A stretch of 64,000 bases of DNA from Xanthobacteraceae bacterium 501b. GTDB taxonomy: Bacteria; Pseudomonadota; Alphaproteobacteria; Rhizobiales; Xanthobacteraceae. Below the pieces are notes generated by a model, which made no database searches, was not told the DNA's origin, and saw nothing but the letters and a program-made list of their open reading frames with translations. This document shows positions 1-7,809 of the stretch, piece after piece (the first letter of the stretch is position 1; the number at the start of each line of letters is the position of its first letter). The DNA is taken from contig KB899087.1 in NCBI GenBank assembly GCA_000378025.1, forward strand, positions 1,364,001 through 1,428,000, written 5' to 3'. The translations under genes and the position numbers were made by a program.

Positions 1-28
1 TAGCAGAGGCAAGAATGAACTTGCGCAT
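1..28 (-). CDS. Start of an exported protein, cut by the left edge
   Basis: Only the first nine codons are present, read leftwards off the window edge. They encode Met-Arg-Lys-Phe-Ile-Leu-Ala-Ser-Ala, a typical basic-then-hydrophobic start of a signal peptide. A GGAGATG ribosome-binding site lies just upstream of the ATG. The function cannot be judged. Confidence 0.35.
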
Positions 29-193
29 GATGTCATCTCCGTCGTCTGAAAGCTTTTGCTTCTGGATCAGAACATGAAGTCCGATCCGTTCGGACAGACA
101 ACGGCGCACTGCAGGAAATGGTTCCGTTCACATCTTGGCAGGAATGAGTGGATCCAAGATGTCGGCCGGCGAATGCGTAACGTCCGGCCTGCG

Positions 194-778
194 CTACCAG
201 CCGACCAGCCAGTCCGCGAGGCTGCCCGCCAGCAGCGCGGCGGCCAGGCTCACCGCGACGGCGATCACCACCGAACGCCTCGTGCGGCGCTGCAGCTCGC
301 GGTTCTTTAACGTGAAATCCAGCACCGACACGGCCTCGGCCACCGCCTCATCGGGCGACGACCAGACCGTGCGCCCGTCTGGCACGATCATGAGGTTCTC
401 CGGCTTGCCCCAGTCCTCCACCAGGTGCCCCTCCCCGTCCCTGCCTTCTGCCACCGGCGGGTGACGCTCGGTGAGCGGCCGGCGGTCGGCCGACCACAGG
501 AACACCGGCTTTCCGCGCGCCTCGGCATAGCCGATCTCGAAGGCGGTGCCGGGGTCCATATGGACGCCGCGGAACGGGGTGATGTTGGCCACCAGCGCGT
601 CGGCCGTGTCGATCATGTCGATGCAGGCCGTGCGGATATCGACGCCGTCTTCATGCAGGGGAAACAGGCCCTGCGCGCCTGCATCGGCGCAGATGGCGGC
701 AAGCCGCGCGCCTTGGGCCGCGGCATCCGGCCAGAACACCTCGGGTCCGGCGAGATAGAGGCGAAGAAGGGGGGACAT
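194..778 (-). CDS. Nucleoside 2-deoxyribosyltransferase family protein with C-terminal membrane anchor
   Basis: The 194-residue protein opens with LYLAGPEVF, the substrate-loop signature of nucleoside 2-deoxyribosyltransferases, which cleave or exchange the N-glycosidic bond of deoxynucleosides. It continues with DSxA-like DTADALVANITPFRG and a GTAFEIGYA segment that matches the family's nucleotide-binding helix with catalytic Glu. Unusually, the last 30 or so residues form a basic stretch followed by a hydrophobic helix (VVIAVAVSLAAALLAG), so the enzyme may be tethered to the membrane. I use the internal ATG that precedes SPLLRLYLAGP; a longer frame upstream has no family similarity. It is a host gene, next to tRNA-Arg. 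Confidence 0.8.
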   Translation of the reverse strand: MSPLLRLYLAGPEVFWPDAAAQGARLAAICADAGAQGLFPLHEDGVDIRTACIDMIDTADALVANITPFRGVHMDPGTAFEIGYAEARGKPVFLWSADRRPLTERHPPVAEGRDGEGHLVEDWGKPENLMIVPDGRTVWSSPDEAVAEAVSVLDFTLKNRELQRRTRRSVVIAVAVSLAAALLAGSLADWLVGW

Positions 779-867
779 GGGGCACTCGCGGAACAGGCGA
801 AGCAGGCTTAGCCTCGCCCGCCCTTCCCGCGCAAGCATGCCAACCGGCTGCTGCGTGCGGCAAGGGG

Positions 868-944
868 TGGCGACCGCGGCTGGGCTCGAACCAGCGACCT
901 GCCGCTTAGAAGGCGGCTGCTCTATCCAGCTGAGCTACGCGGCC
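868..944 (-). tRNA. tRNA-Arg (anticodon TCT)
   Basis: On the minus strand a 77-nt cloverleaf can be drawn. It has a 7-bp acceptor GGCCGCG/CGCGGTC, D arm with AGCTCAG, anticodon stem CCGCC/GGCGG-type around loop CTTCTAA (anticodon TCT, arginine), T arm with GGTTCGAGCC, and an encoded CCA end. No mobile element is seen attached to this copy. Confidence 0.95.
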
Positions 945-968
945 CGCCTGTGCCCGCCGGCAGGGCGG

Positions 969-1274
969 TCAGTGGGTCCACTGGCCGATGCGGCGGAAGC
1001 TGAAATTGTCGGAATAGGCCATGCGGCGACGGGCCGCTTCCTGCGGCTCCTGCAGCTGGTAGGCGATGCCATGCCGCTCGGCATAGGCCACGGCCTCTTC
1101 CTTGGTGTCGAAGCGCAGGCGCAGCTGGCTCTTCATATCGCCGGAGCTGGTATAGCCCATCAGCGGTTCGACAAGGCGCGGCTGCTCGGGCTCATAGTCG
1201 AGCACCCACAGCTTGGTTCGTGCGTTGCCGGACTGCATGGCGGTCCGGGTCGGCTTGTAGATGCGTGCGACCAT
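969..1274 (-). CDS. ETC complex I subunit, NDUFS4-like accessory protein
   Basis: The 101-residue protein matches the conserved ETC complex I subunit family, the bacterial form of mitochondrial 18-kDa NDUFS4. Diagnostic parts are the N-terminal VARIYKPTRTAMQSG, the WVLDYEP strand, the DMKSQLRLRFDTKEEAVAYAE segment and the C-terminal NFSFRRIGQWTH. It binds peripheral-arm subunits of NADH:ubiquinone oxidoreductase near the NADH-oxidising module. This subunit is characteristic of alphaproteobacteria among bacteria and supports the host assignment. The ATG follows a good GAGGGGAA ribosome-binding site. Confidence 0.92.
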   Translation of the reverse strand: MVARIYKPTRTAMQSGNARTKLWVLDYEPEQPRLVEPLMGYTSSGDMKSQLRLRFDTKEEAVAYAERHGIAYQLQEPQEAARRRMAYSDNFSFRRIGQWTH

Positions 1275-1691
1275 TTCCCCTCGCTCCCTTGCCTCGCCGC
1301 CCCCGCCGCGCCGTGCGCCAGCGTCGAAGCGGGCCAGGCGCCTCGCCCGCCCTGATTAAGGCGGTCACTACGTTCTGGCAATGGCCCTGCGCCCGCTTCC
1401 CCCATCCGCCGGCCTCATCGGCCACGCCACCTGAAACCGTCTTCGCCTGCGGTGCGTGCGTGCCGTGGAATATGCGGCAGCATTCGCGGTTGAGCGTAGG
1501 CAATTCGAGTCCGCGGCGAGAGCATCCGAGGTCGCTGCCCGGCCCGGTCCGGTGCTCATTCGGCCAGCGCGCGCGCATATCAGCGCGTAGAGGCCCCTGA
1601 CTTTTTCTGTCTCTCGTCCTATATAAGAAAAACCTCGTCGTTCGCGACGGCGGCTTTTACCATTCGAATAGACCACAGGATTGGACAGGAT
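1275..1691. other. Intergenic region upstream of rpsU
   Basis: About 417 bases with no convincing gene. The last part (from about 1597) holds a candidate promoter and the leader of rpsU, including a short CGTCG-TTCG-CGACG hairpin near 1640. The rest is GC-rich and shows no structure I can name. Confidence 0.5.
1597..1625 (+). promoter_or_regulatory. Candidate sigma-70 promoter for rpsU
   Basis: A CTGACT -35-like hexamer and a TATATA -10-like hexamer are separated by 17 bases, about 65 bases before the rpsU start. The spacing and the AT-rich -10 box stand out in a GC-rich region. Promoter activity is inferred from sequence only. Confidence 0.45.
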
Positions 1692-1973
1692 TTGCAGGTT
1701 CTCGTACGCGATAACAATGTTGACCAGGCGTTGAAGGTTCTGAAGCGGAAGATGCAGCGCGAAGGCATTTTCCGGGAGATGCGGGCGCGCCGCGCCTATG
1801 AGAAGCCCTCCGAGCGTCGCAACCGCGAAGCCGGCGAAGCCGTTCGTCGCGCCCGCAAGGTGGCGCGCAAGCAGGCGGTTCGTGAGGGGCTGATCGCCGC
1901 CCCGAAGAAGAAGCCCTCCACCCGCCCGGCCTTCGCCCGCCCGGCGACCGCGCCGGCGCCTTCGGCCGACTGA
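1692..1973 (+). CDS. rpsU: 30S ribosomal protein S21
   Basis: The 93-residue protein begins [20 protein letters not shown] and continues with [22 protein letters not shown], the near-invariant core of bacterial S21. S21 binds the platform of the 30S subunit near the anti-Shine-Dalgarno end of 16S rRNA and aids initiation. The C-terminal tail is long, basic and Ala/Pro-rich, as is usual in alphaproteobacteria. The family start maps to a TTG codon, preceded by GGACAGGA, so translation starts at a weak codon here. Confidence 0.95.
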   Translation: MQVLVRDNNVDQALKVLKRKMQREGIFREMRARRAYEKPSERRNREAGEAVRRARKVARKQAVREGLIAAPKKKPSTRPAFARPATAPAPSAD

Positions 1974-2035
1974 TCTCGCGCTGCGACCTCACGCGCCTTG
2001 AGACCGTGCCTGACGACAACAAAAGGAATTTTCCC

Positions 2036-2293
2036 ATGAGCGACACCCTGCCCGCCCCCGCCCTTCCCGTCTCCAAGCCGCCGCTGAGCCGGCTGGAAAC
2101 CAAGGCCGAGGCGATCTCGCGCGCCGCCATGGAGACGATTCACCAGGAAGTCGCCCGGCGGGAGGCCAAGACCGCGCAGCTTCGGGCAGCGCGGCTGGCG
2201 AAGGAGGCCGCCGAGCGCGCGGCGGTGGCAGCCAAGCCTGCTGCGCCCAAGCCGAGCGCGGCCGCCAAGCGCAAGGTCGCCTCCGCACGATAG
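2036..2293 (+). CDS. Small Ala/Lys-rich hypothetical protein
   Basis: An 85-residue protein with a clear AAAGGAATT ribosome-binding site before its ATG. The middle (residues 22-65) is a highly charged predicted helix rich in Ala, Glu, Arg and Lys. The C terminus is a basic Ala/Pro/Lys tail resembling that of the neighbouring S21. No family is recognised; a nucleic-acid-binding role is only a guess from the charge. It lies in host DNA, between rpsU and tRNA-Pro. Confidence 0.7.
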   Translation: MSDTLPAPALPVSKPPLSRLETKAEAISRAAMETIHQEVARREAKTAQLRAARLAKEAAERAAVAAKPAAPKPSAAAKRKVASAR

Positions 2294-2447
2294 GCGCTTC
2301 AGCCTGGCGCGGTGGGCCGGCGTCCCCTGTGGCGCGGGCCTTCCGCCCGCCGCATCTTGCCGAGCGGGATGCTTCTGTGCCATCTGACAGCGGCCCGGCC
2401 CAAGCGGGCGCGAAGACGTTGCCCGTTCATGCGGGCGTTCAAGGTGT

Positions 2448-2524
2448 CGGGGCATAGCGCAGCCCGGTAGCGCGGAAGTTTTGGGTACTTCAGGTCGCAG
2501 GTTCGAATCCTGCTGCCCCGACCA
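2448..2524 (+). tRNA. tRNA-Pro (anticodon TGG), prophage integration site
   Basis: A 77-nt cloverleaf with acceptor CGGGGCA/TGCCCCG, anticodon stem GAAGT/ACTTC around loop TTTGGGT (anticodon TGG), T arm GGTTCGAATCC and an encoded CCA. The last 23 bases, from the T arm to CCA, plus three bases beyond recur at 57355-57380. The large prophage therefore integrated here and left the tRNA intact at its left end. Confidence 0.96.
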
Positions 2525-2527
2525 GCC
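2502..2527. repeat. attL core of the large prophage (26-bp direct repeat)
   Basis: This 26-bp block in the 3' end of tRNA-Pro (TTCGAATCCTG to ACCAGCC) is identical to 57355-57380. The preceding base differs between copies (G here, T at the right), as does the base after the block, so the identity is exactly bounded. It marks the left crossover site. Confidence 0.93.
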
Positions 2528-2767
2528 ATCCTATTGATCTATCATCACTATCTGGTCGCCGTTCTGACGGCGTTCTGACAATCCGTTCTGACGCGTGTTC
2601 GTCACCCGTTCCGGGACAGGCGCGCATGCTTGAGCGCGCCCTCACCTTTGCCTGGCGCATCTGGCGCTGGCTCACACGCCCCGGCTGCGGCCCGGGATGC
2701 CCGCACCGAGGACTGGGCAGCGAAATGTGCCGGGAGTGCTTCGACTGGTGGAGCGCGAAATGAGCCG

Positions 2768-3022
2768 CTACGGCTCTTCACGCTCGAAGCGCTCGCTGAT
2801 CACCCTGTCAATACATATCCACAGCTGACTGGCGGCCGGATCGGCGAAAGGATACGGCCCATTAGGCGCGCGCTCGCCGCAGACTCTGCAGCGCATCCTC
2901 AGCCGGACATCGTGGATTGTCTCGCCGGGTCGAGCGAGCAGATCCATCGCAGTGATGCGCACATACACCGTCCGATGGCCACACCGGCACTGAAATCCGA
3001 CGAGAGGGCTCTGTCCGTTCAT
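2768..3022 (-). CDS. Small Cys-rich (zinc-ribbon-like) prophage protein
   Basis: An 84-residue protein with two cysteine pairs, QCRCGH near the start and MRCRVCGE in the middle, spaced as in a small zinc ribbon. It is the leftmost prophage gene, beyond the lysis cassette and close to attL. No family is recognised. The start is uncertain: the ATG used has no strong ribosome-binding site, and a TTG twelve codons upstream is possible. Confidence 0.6.
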   Translation of the reverse strand: MNGQSPLVGFQCRCGHRTVYVRITAMDLLARPGETIHDVRLRMRCRVCGERAPNGPYPFADPAASQLWICIDRVISERFEREEP

Positions 3023-3063
3023 GAGAACAGAGTGAGAACGAAACGCCGCCGGTGTCAAACAAT

Positions 3064-3099
3064 GAAAAACGCCCCGCCACCCGTGAGGGCAGCGGGGCG
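3064..3099 (-). terminator. Rho-independent terminator after the late operon
   Basis: On the minus strand, stem CGCCCCGC/GCGGGGCG (8 bp) with a 14-base loop is followed by TTTTTC. It lies just downstream of the 3163-3399 gene and would end leftward late transcription. Confidence 0.8.
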
Positions 3100-3162
3100 A
3101 GGTGACAGACAGGCTTTGCCGGGAGGCGTCCCGGCGGCGATCCGCGCGAGGCCGCGCGAATG

Positions 3163-3399
3163 TCAGTCGGCGGGCGTGAAGTCGAGGAAGTAGGATTTCC
3201 CGACCTCAAAGGCATCGATGGCCGAGGGGTTGGTGATCGTCATCCGGCACTCGCCGTTGGGCGTGTACTGCGACCATGTCTTGTTTTCCGGGCTGTCGCC
3301 GTAGACGGGCATGAGCCGGACTTCAGCGCAGGCGCTGTTCGGGTCGCTGGAATGGAATGGCGTGATCGCCATCACCTTCATCTTGGCGCGCACATGCAT
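3163..3399 (-). CDS. Small conserved phage protein
   Basis: A 78-residue protein starting MHVRAKMKVMAITPF after a strong AAAGGAGAA ribosome-binding site. The pattern (KMKV near the start, SENKT-like PENKTWSQYTPNGE, RMTITNP and a C-terminal GKSYFLDFTPA) is that of a small phage protein often annotated as hypothetical, probably a single beta-rich domain. Its function is unknown to me. It is the last gene of the late operon, just before a terminator. Confidence 0.75.
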   Translation of the reverse strand: MHVRAKMKVMAITPFHSSDPNSACAEVRLMPVYGDSPENKTWSQYTPNGECRMTITNPSAIDAFEVGKSYFLDFTPAD

Positions 3400-3449
3400 G
3401 GTCTTCTCCTTTGATTCCTGCCTTGTCCCCGGCAGGTGTGGGGATTGGT

Positions 3450-3677
3450 CTAAAGGTCGGCGATCTGCTTCAGGAATCCGTCCGGCCATTTGCCCTCGTA
3501 GGCGTCCAGCCGCGCGCGGTGCCGGGCCTGCCGAATGAACCGCTCGTTCGCCTCCCACTGCTCCGGGGTGGCGATGCCAGAGAAGCCGGGCCCGTCGATG
3601 ATGAGCAGGCCCGTGGGCTTGTCGAAGGAGGCGCGGAAGGTGCTATCGCTGCTCAAGGCGGTCGATCCGGCTATCAT
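3450..3677 (-). CDS. Hypothetical protein, lysis-cassette neighbour
   Basis: A 75-residue protein whose second half is charged and helical (EQWEANERFIRQARHRARLDAYEGKWPDGFL). It overlaps the end of the preceding membrane-protein gene by 35 bases, so the two are probably translationally coupled. The start is chosen because upstream in this frame the sequence is low-complexity shadow coding. No family is recognised. Confidence 0.55.
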   Translation of the reverse strand: MIAGSTALSSDSTFRASFDKPTGLLIIDGPGFSGIATPEQWEANERFIRQARHRARLDAYEGKWPDGFLKQIADL

Positions 3678-3936
3678 GTTTCTCGACAGTGATCGCGATA
3701 CCCGCCACCTTTTCATCGGTGCGGACCCATCGCTCCATGAGGTCCACTTGCCGCGCCTGCGTCTGAGCTTGCGCGGCCATCTGCACCTCCAGCACGCCAA
3801 TGCGAGCGTGCAGGATTCCATAGGCGTAGCCGGCCGACAGCAGAGCGCCCATGAACGCAGCGATGTTGACGATGTTGATGGTGTAATCGAGCTTGAACCG
3901 CTGATGACCATCCGCCGGGCGGGGCATCCCACTCAT
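3643..3936 (-). CDS. Small membrane protein with coiled coil, lysis cassette
   Basis: A 97-residue protein with a hydrophilic start, one membrane helix at about residues 19-41 (INIVNIAAFMGALLSAGYAYG) and a C-terminal helical, heptad-like region (RIGVLEVQMAAQAQTQARQ to KHDSRIDRLEQR). The layout resembles phage accessory lysis or i-spanin-like proteins. It overlaps the Rz1-like gene by 4 bases. A direct lysis role is inferred from position. Confidence 0.65.
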   Translation of the reverse strand: MSGMPRPADGHQRFKLDYTINIVNIAAFMGALLSAGYAYGILHARIGVLEVQMAAQAQTQARQVDLMERWVRTDEKVAGIAITVEKHDSRIDRLEQR

Positions 3937-4220
3937 TGCGACTTGCTCCCCGCCACACCGGCGCGCACGCCCGCATACCAATCCCGGCCCTCGCCAAGGC
4001 GCCCATTGGCCAGCGCCAGCGCGGTATAGGTCCGCGCCAGCGCGACGCGGGCATCCATGCCGGTCTTGAGATTCGGCACCGCCACCGGCGACAGCCACCC
4101 CGGCGCTTCCGGCAGCACGATCGGCTGCGGCTTAGCGCGCTCCCCCACGCACCCCGCGCAGGTCATCGTCAGTAAGATCGCAGCGGCGATCCGGCGGGCG
4201 CTTGGCGAGCTCGGCTTCAT
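3933..4220 (-). CDS. Rz1-like outer-membrane spanin lipoprotein
   Basis: A 95-residue protein with a lipoprotein signal peptide: basic N terminus, hydrophobic AAAILLTM, then lipobox TCAGC with the acylated Cys at residue 24. The mature part starts with charged and Pro-containing sequence (KPQPIVLPEAPGW). Its start lies inside the larger Rz-like gene in another reading frame, the overlapping arrangement typical of Rz/Rz1 spanin pairs. In lysis, o-spanin and i-spanin bridge and fuse the two membranes. The mature part is longer than lambda Rz1. Confidence 0.75.
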   Translation of the reverse strand: MKPSSPSARRIAAAILLTMTCAGCVGERAKPQPIVLPEAPGWLSPVAVPNLKTGMDARVALARTYTALALANGRLGEGRDWYAGVRAGVAGSKSQ

Positions 4221-4581
4221 AGTCGTCAATCCGATCCTGATTGGCCTGCATGGTTTCGTCGAGGATGAGCGCCCGACGGTTGGCGTCGGCCGTGGCCTTG
4301 AGGGCGAGATCACGCTGCATCCGCATCGCCTCGGTCTCTGCCTGCGCGTCCGCCAGTTGCCGGCGGAGCGCGCCCTCCTCGCACACCGACTGCGCCGAGC
4401 CGATGCCGGCGAGGTAGCAGGCAGCGCCGAGGCAGATGATGCCGCCGGCCGCCGCGAGGATCGGCATGCGGGCGAGCGGCAGCAGCGAATAGCCGAGCAG
4501 CACCAGGCCAAGCAGCGCCGCGCCGCCCGCGCCGAAGGTCACGCTCCATGACGGGAGCCAGGAGAGGATGAGCGCGATCAT
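4132..4581 (-). CDS. Rz-like inner-membrane spanin
   Basis: A 149-residue protein with hydrophobic segments at about residues 1-32 and 38-60, then a long charged coiled-coil region (ALRRQLADAQAETEAMR to ANQDRIDDYEAEL). It ends in a Pro/Cys motif, KRPPDRRCDLTDDDL, frequent in phage i-spanins. The Rz1-like gene begins within its 3' third. It partners the lipoprotein in the last step of lysis. It overlaps the holin-like gene by 4 bases. Confidence 0.78.
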   Translation of the reverse strand: MIALILSWLPSWSVTFGAGGAALLGLVLLGYSLLPLARMPILAAAGGIICLGAACYLAGIGSAQSVCEEGALRRQLADAQAETEAMRMQRDLALKATADANRRALILDETMQANQDRIDDYEAELAKRPPDRRCDLTDDDLRGVRGGAR

Positions 4582-4907
4582 CCCGGGGCACTCCCCGGTT
4601 CGCCCGGCCGGAAGCCTTGCGCCGTATAGGGGTTGAAGTCATCGCGGTCGGCGAGGTGGCGGCGCTTGTCCCGATCATCCCAGTTCGCGCCGAAGACATA
4701 GGCGCCGACGATGGAGGCGATCAGCGCCAGCAGCGCGATCAGCGCTTGGATGAGAAGGGCGTTCTCATCCCACTTGACGATGGCCGCGACGATGATCGCT
4801 TGTGCATTTCCCATCGCCCAGGCGAGGACGATGGACATCCAGCGACGGCGCCTCGGCCAGTTGTCACGAAAGAGCTCTTCCGCGAGCGGCTTCACAGGTG
4901 CGCGCAT
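4578..4907 (-). CDS. Holin-like small membrane protein
   Basis: A 109-residue protein with two hydrophobic helices (about residues 25-45 and 50-73), a charged N terminus and a hydrophilic C-terminal tail. It lies directly between endolysin and spanin genes, the place of a holin, which permeabilises the inner membrane at a set time. No specific holin family signature is visible, so this call depends on topology and position. Confidence 0.65.
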   Translation of the reverse strand: MRAPVKPLAEELFRDNWPRRRRWMSIVLAWAMGNAQAIIVAAIVKWDENALLIQALIALLALIASIVGAYVFGANWDDRDKRRHLADRDDFNPYTAQGFRPGEPGSAPG

Positions 4908-4908
4908 C

Positions 4909-5634
4909 TCACGCCTCGTTCTGCGAAAGGCTGCCGGCGAGCGAGCGGCGCGGCAGCGCGACCACGGGGTCGAGGAAGGTCGACGGCCAGCGCAGCCCGC
5001 CCGGGCGCAGGCGGCTCTTGGCGAGCCGGGTGATCGTCACCGCATCGGACTGGTTGCCGCCGAGCACATGGAAGGCCTCAGCGTCTTGGCCGACCAGGAA
5101 CCCGACGTGCCCCTGCCATCCGGAGGGCGAACCCCGCCAGAACACGGCGACGCAGCCCATCATCGGCTCGGCGAGGGGCTTGCCGAACTTCAGCCAGTTG
5201 ATCGAGCCCCACGGGTTCGCCGGAACAGGCTCTTGCGGCAGCGTCGCGGCGATGCACCAGCCGGCGAAAGTCCCACACCAGGCATCCTCATCGTTACGGA
5301 ACGGTGCCGAGAGGCGGTCGAGCCACTTGATGATGGTCGGGTTGTGCTGCGCACCCTTGACCTCGCGCAGGCCGAGATTGCGCTTCGCCTCTTCGATCCA
5401 CGGCAGGATCTGCTCGATGCCGGACATCGTCGGCGCGGCGGCTGTGGCAACAGCAATTGCGCCGAGGGCGGCAAGCGTTTTCGGCCCGACCTGGCCATCA
5501 GCCACAAGTCCGCGCGCCGTCTGAAATACCCGCACGGCATGGTCAGTTCGACGGCCCCATGATCCATCTGCCCCCGAAGGTCCGAGGTCATAGCCAAGCG
5601 CGATCAATCGCCGCTGAAGCTCAACGGTGTTCAT
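4909..5634 (-). CDS. Endolysin with peptidoglycan-binding and CHAP/NlpC-like domains
   Basis: A 241-residue enzyme. Residues 2-60 form a PG_binding_1 domain (ELQRRLIALGYDLGP, then GSWGRRTDHAVRVFQ, then ADGQVGPKTLAAL). Residues 75-220 match the TIGR02594-type cysteine peptidase, with Cys120 in DAWCGTFAGWC and His176 in GWQGHVGFLVG as likely catalytic pair. It would cleave peptide bonds in murein at lysis. No signal peptide is seen, so export depends on the holin. The ATG is chosen for its GGAGAGAG ribosome-binding site, eight codons inside the longest frame. Confidence 0.87.
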   Translation of the reverse strand: MNTVELQRRLIALGYDLGPSGADGSWGRRTDHAVRVFQTARGLVADGQVGPKTLAALGAIAVATAAAPTMSGIEQILPWIEEAKRNLGLREVKGAQHNPTIIKWLDRLSAPFRNDEDAWCGTFAGWCIAATLPQEPVPANPWGSINWLKFGKPLAEPMMGCVAVFWRGSPSGWQGHVGFLVGQDAEAFHVLGGNQSDAVTITRLAKSRLRPGGLRWPSTFLDPVVALPRRSLAGSLSQNEA

Positions 5635-5659
5635 GGTCTCTCTCCGATGTCGGGACATG

Positions 5660-5681
5660 AAAAAGCCGCCCGGAGGCGGCT
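5660..5681 (-). terminator. Rho-independent terminator between tail and lysis genes
   Basis: On the minus strand, stem AGCCGCC/GGCGGCT with a 4-base loop and a following TTTTT tract. It lies after the tail-fibre genes and just before the endolysin start, so lysis genes may need readthrough (antitermination) or their own promoter. No clear promoter was found in 5682-5810. Confidence 0.7.
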
Positions 5682-5810
5682 GGGGAATGCGGCGGCGCAG
5701 GCGGGACAGATGTTTTCCCCAGCGTCACTTATTTGCGCTATAGCAGCCCGTCCGACCGTCTCCGCCCGGGTCCGGGTCGGACTGCCGGGCGCGGTTGCGG
5801 GCGCGCCCGG

Positions 5811-6836
5811 CTAACTCGCCAGCGGCGGCGCTGTCTTGTTCGGATGGCCGGGCGACAGTAGATCCACAAAGCCCTGCGTCCAGGCGCACCACCCCTCGAA
5901 TTTGGTCTCGTCGTCGAGCGTCATGTACGCGTCGACATAGGCATGCGAGCCTAGCCGGATATACCCGCCCATGGTGTACGTGCCGCCATTGTCGACATAG
6001 GCCGCGACGGCAGATGTGCCGCTGCCTGCAGGCGTTCCGTCAACGCGGAAAGCATGGTCACCAGACGGGCGTTTTGTCTTGGCGGATACGATACAGGCCG
6101 CGTCGTCGGTGATGGCCGGATCGCCGCCATGGGCATCGTTGAGGCCGATTGTGCGGGTGATCCAGAGCACGCGCTTGCCGCTATTGATCCAGCTTTTCAC
6201 CACGCCCCACGCCCCGGCTTGGCTGTTGTAGATCTGGGACAATGAGTTGCCGGGATCGGTCGCAACGAAGGCGAAAAGGCCGATTAATGTCCGCTCCGCC
6301 GGCGCTGGCGGCAGTCCGTTGATGATCCATACCCGATCCCCAGCGTTGAAGAAGCAAGGCCGACCCGCCAGTCCGGTCGGCTCGTAGACAGGGCGGATGG
6401 CTGCATTCGGCTGGGTGTAGCTCATGCCACCGGCGGCGGCAGGCCATGAGGTTGCACCGGAGCTGACACGCCGGATATCGAACACGCCGGCGAGCCCCGG
6501 CATCGCATAGGGCACCCACAAGCGCGGTGAGGCATTCGAGCGCACGCCATCGTCGCGCAGCCAGGAGATTGCTGCCCCGTCCTGCACCAGCCCCGTCGTG
6601 AGCACGCCCGAGGTCTGTGCCGGCGCGAAGTCGGCCCAGCCGCCGCCGGTGTCGTACTGCCAGCGGCCGGCCCCGCCGTGCGTCACCTGATAGATCGAGC
6701 CGGCATATCCGACGCCGGCGAGGCGGGTAAGGAGCGGGTCCGGGCGGGGCCAAACACGGCGCCCGGCAACCCTCAACTCGGCGACGTCACGCCCCGCCAC
6801 CCGCAACGCGGTAGCGGAAGAGAGGTCAACTCTCAT
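5811..6836 (-). CDS. Tail-fibre or surface-exposed structural protein
   Basis: A 341-residue protein. The first 30 residues are Arg/Val-rich (MRVDLSSATALRVAGRDVAELRVAGRRVWPRP). The rest is beta-rich with many Gly, Trp and aromatic residues, such as RWQYDTGGGWADF and TMGGYIRLGSH, compatible with a jelly-roll (LamG-like) carbohydrate-binding domain. It is the most distal gene of the tail cluster, where receptor-binding accessories are common. No exact family is recognised. It overlaps the next gene by 11 bases. Confidence 0.6.
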   Translation of the reverse strand: MRVDLSSATALRVAGRDVAELRVAGRRVWPRPDPLLTRLAGVGYAGSIYQVTHGGAGRWQYDTGGGWADFAPAQTSGVLTTGLVQDGAAISWLRDDGVRSNASPRLWVPYAMPGLAGVFDIRRVSSGATSWPAAAGGMSYTQPNAAIRPVYEPTGLAGRPCFFNAGDRVWIINGLPPAPAERTLIGLFAFVATDPGNSLSQIYNSQAGAWGVVKSWINSGKRVLWITRTIGLNDAHGGDPAITDDAACIVSAKTKRPSGDHAFRVDGTPAGSGTSAVAAYVDNGGTYTMGGYIRLGSHAYVDAYMTLDDETKFEGWCAWTQGFVDLLSPGHPNKTAPPLAS

Positions 6837-7308
6837 CAGCCAGCCTCACATACCAGTTGAGCGGGTTTGCATCGTCCGCCGGCGGCCAGTCGGTGTGGTC
6901 GACCAATATGACATTGATGCCTTGACCCGGCACGCCCTGCGGCGCCCCGGTCGCCACCACGGCCATGGCCGGGCCGAAGAACTGCCCGGGTCCACCAAGC
7001 ACCACCTTGCCGCCCCCGATCGGCTCGCGCACATCGCCAACGGTGCGGAAGCCCGACCAGCGCCCGAAATCGCCGATCTCCAATCCGCTGATCAGTTCCT
7101 CGCCATAGGTGATCACCAGGTCGGTCACCACCTCGGGCACCAGCGCCAGCGCACCGCCCGGCGCGCTGGAGAGCAGGATTGCATCCGCCCCCGGACGCGG
7201 GGTGATCTCGATCTCGGCGAGAGAGCCGGTCCAGTTCAGCCCGGCAATGCGGAGCGTCACCGTGGCGTTCTCAGCCCCGGTGTAGAGGACAAGCGTCGAG
7301 GGGTTCAT
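6826..7308 (-). CDS. Tail-associated structural protein
   Basis: A 160-residue protein that looks like a short chain of beta strands rich in Gly, Val and Thr (NATVTLRIAGLNWTGS to ITPRPGADAILLSS). The C terminus contains NVILVDHTDWPPADDANPL. It has no signal peptide or membrane segment. It lies between two other tail-fibre-region genes and is probably part of the distal tail or fibre assembly. The start is the ATG 15 bases after the preceding stop; a TTG five codons upstream is possible. Confidence 0.55.
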   Translation of the reverse strand: MNPSTLVLYTGAENATVTLRIAGLNWTGSLAEIEITPRPGADAILLSSAPGGALALVPEVVTDLVITYGEELISGLEIGDFGRWSGFRTVGDVREPIGGGKVVLGGPGQFFGPAMAVVATGAPQGVPGQGINVILVDHTDWPPADDANPLNWYVRLADES

Positions 7309-7323
7309 TGCGGGGAATCCCAA

Positions 7324-7797
7324 TCAGAACGAATAAGGACCAGACCAGCCGGAAGCTTCCTTGCGGGTGAGGGTCAGAGGAAATCCCGTCTCCACCCGAA
7401 GCCAGAAAGAGCCGGTCGGCGGCTGGGGGGCCAGCGCGTCGCGCTCCGTCAGCGTGCCGCTGCCATAGGGGGCGATGGCGCACAGCGACAGGTCGCGGAT
7501 CACCTTGACCAGCGCATTGCTGGCAAAGAGCGCATCGGCAGCGAGCGCGCTCTCGCGGGTGATTACGTAAGCCGAACCGGCAACGCCTGGTCCCTGCCAG
7601 GCCACGGCCAGCTTGCCGGCGCCGTCCGCGCTGATCTCGCGGATCGGCGCGCTGTAGCCGGCGCCACCGGACACCACCCAGAGGGTGCCGCCGGCAACCC
7701 CGTTGATAAGCCAGCCAGTGCCAGCGCCGGTGATATCGACCGAGCCGTTGACGAGCGTGATCGTGCCTTCCTCGTAGAGGGAGGGTGAAACAGGCAT
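7324..7797 (-). CDS. Tail-associated protein, fibre region
   Basis: A 157-residue protein opening with YEEGTITLVNGSVDITGAGTGW, a pattern seen at the start of many phage tail-fibre-associated proteins with a beta-barrel N-terminal domain. It ends in a Trp/aromatic segment (SGWSGPYSF). It lies between the fibre-like gene at 7810-9096 and the 6826-7308 gene and is probably a component of the distal tail. Confidence 0.6.
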   Translation of the reverse strand: MPVSPSLYEEGTITLVNGSVDITGAGTGWLINGVAGGTLWVVSGGAGYSAPIREISADGAGKLAVAWQGPGVAGSAYVITRESALAADALFASNALVKVIRDLSLCAIAPYGSGTLTERDALAPQPPTGSFWLRVETGFPLTLTRKEASGWSGPYSF

Positions 7798-7809
7798 TGC
7801 AATGTCCTT

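Noticed and set aside
2490-2675. Minus-strand frame of 61 codons ending in GAAGFEPAT
   Set aside because: It overlaps tRNA-Pro on the opposite strand. The ending is the familiar false translation of a tRNA T arm.
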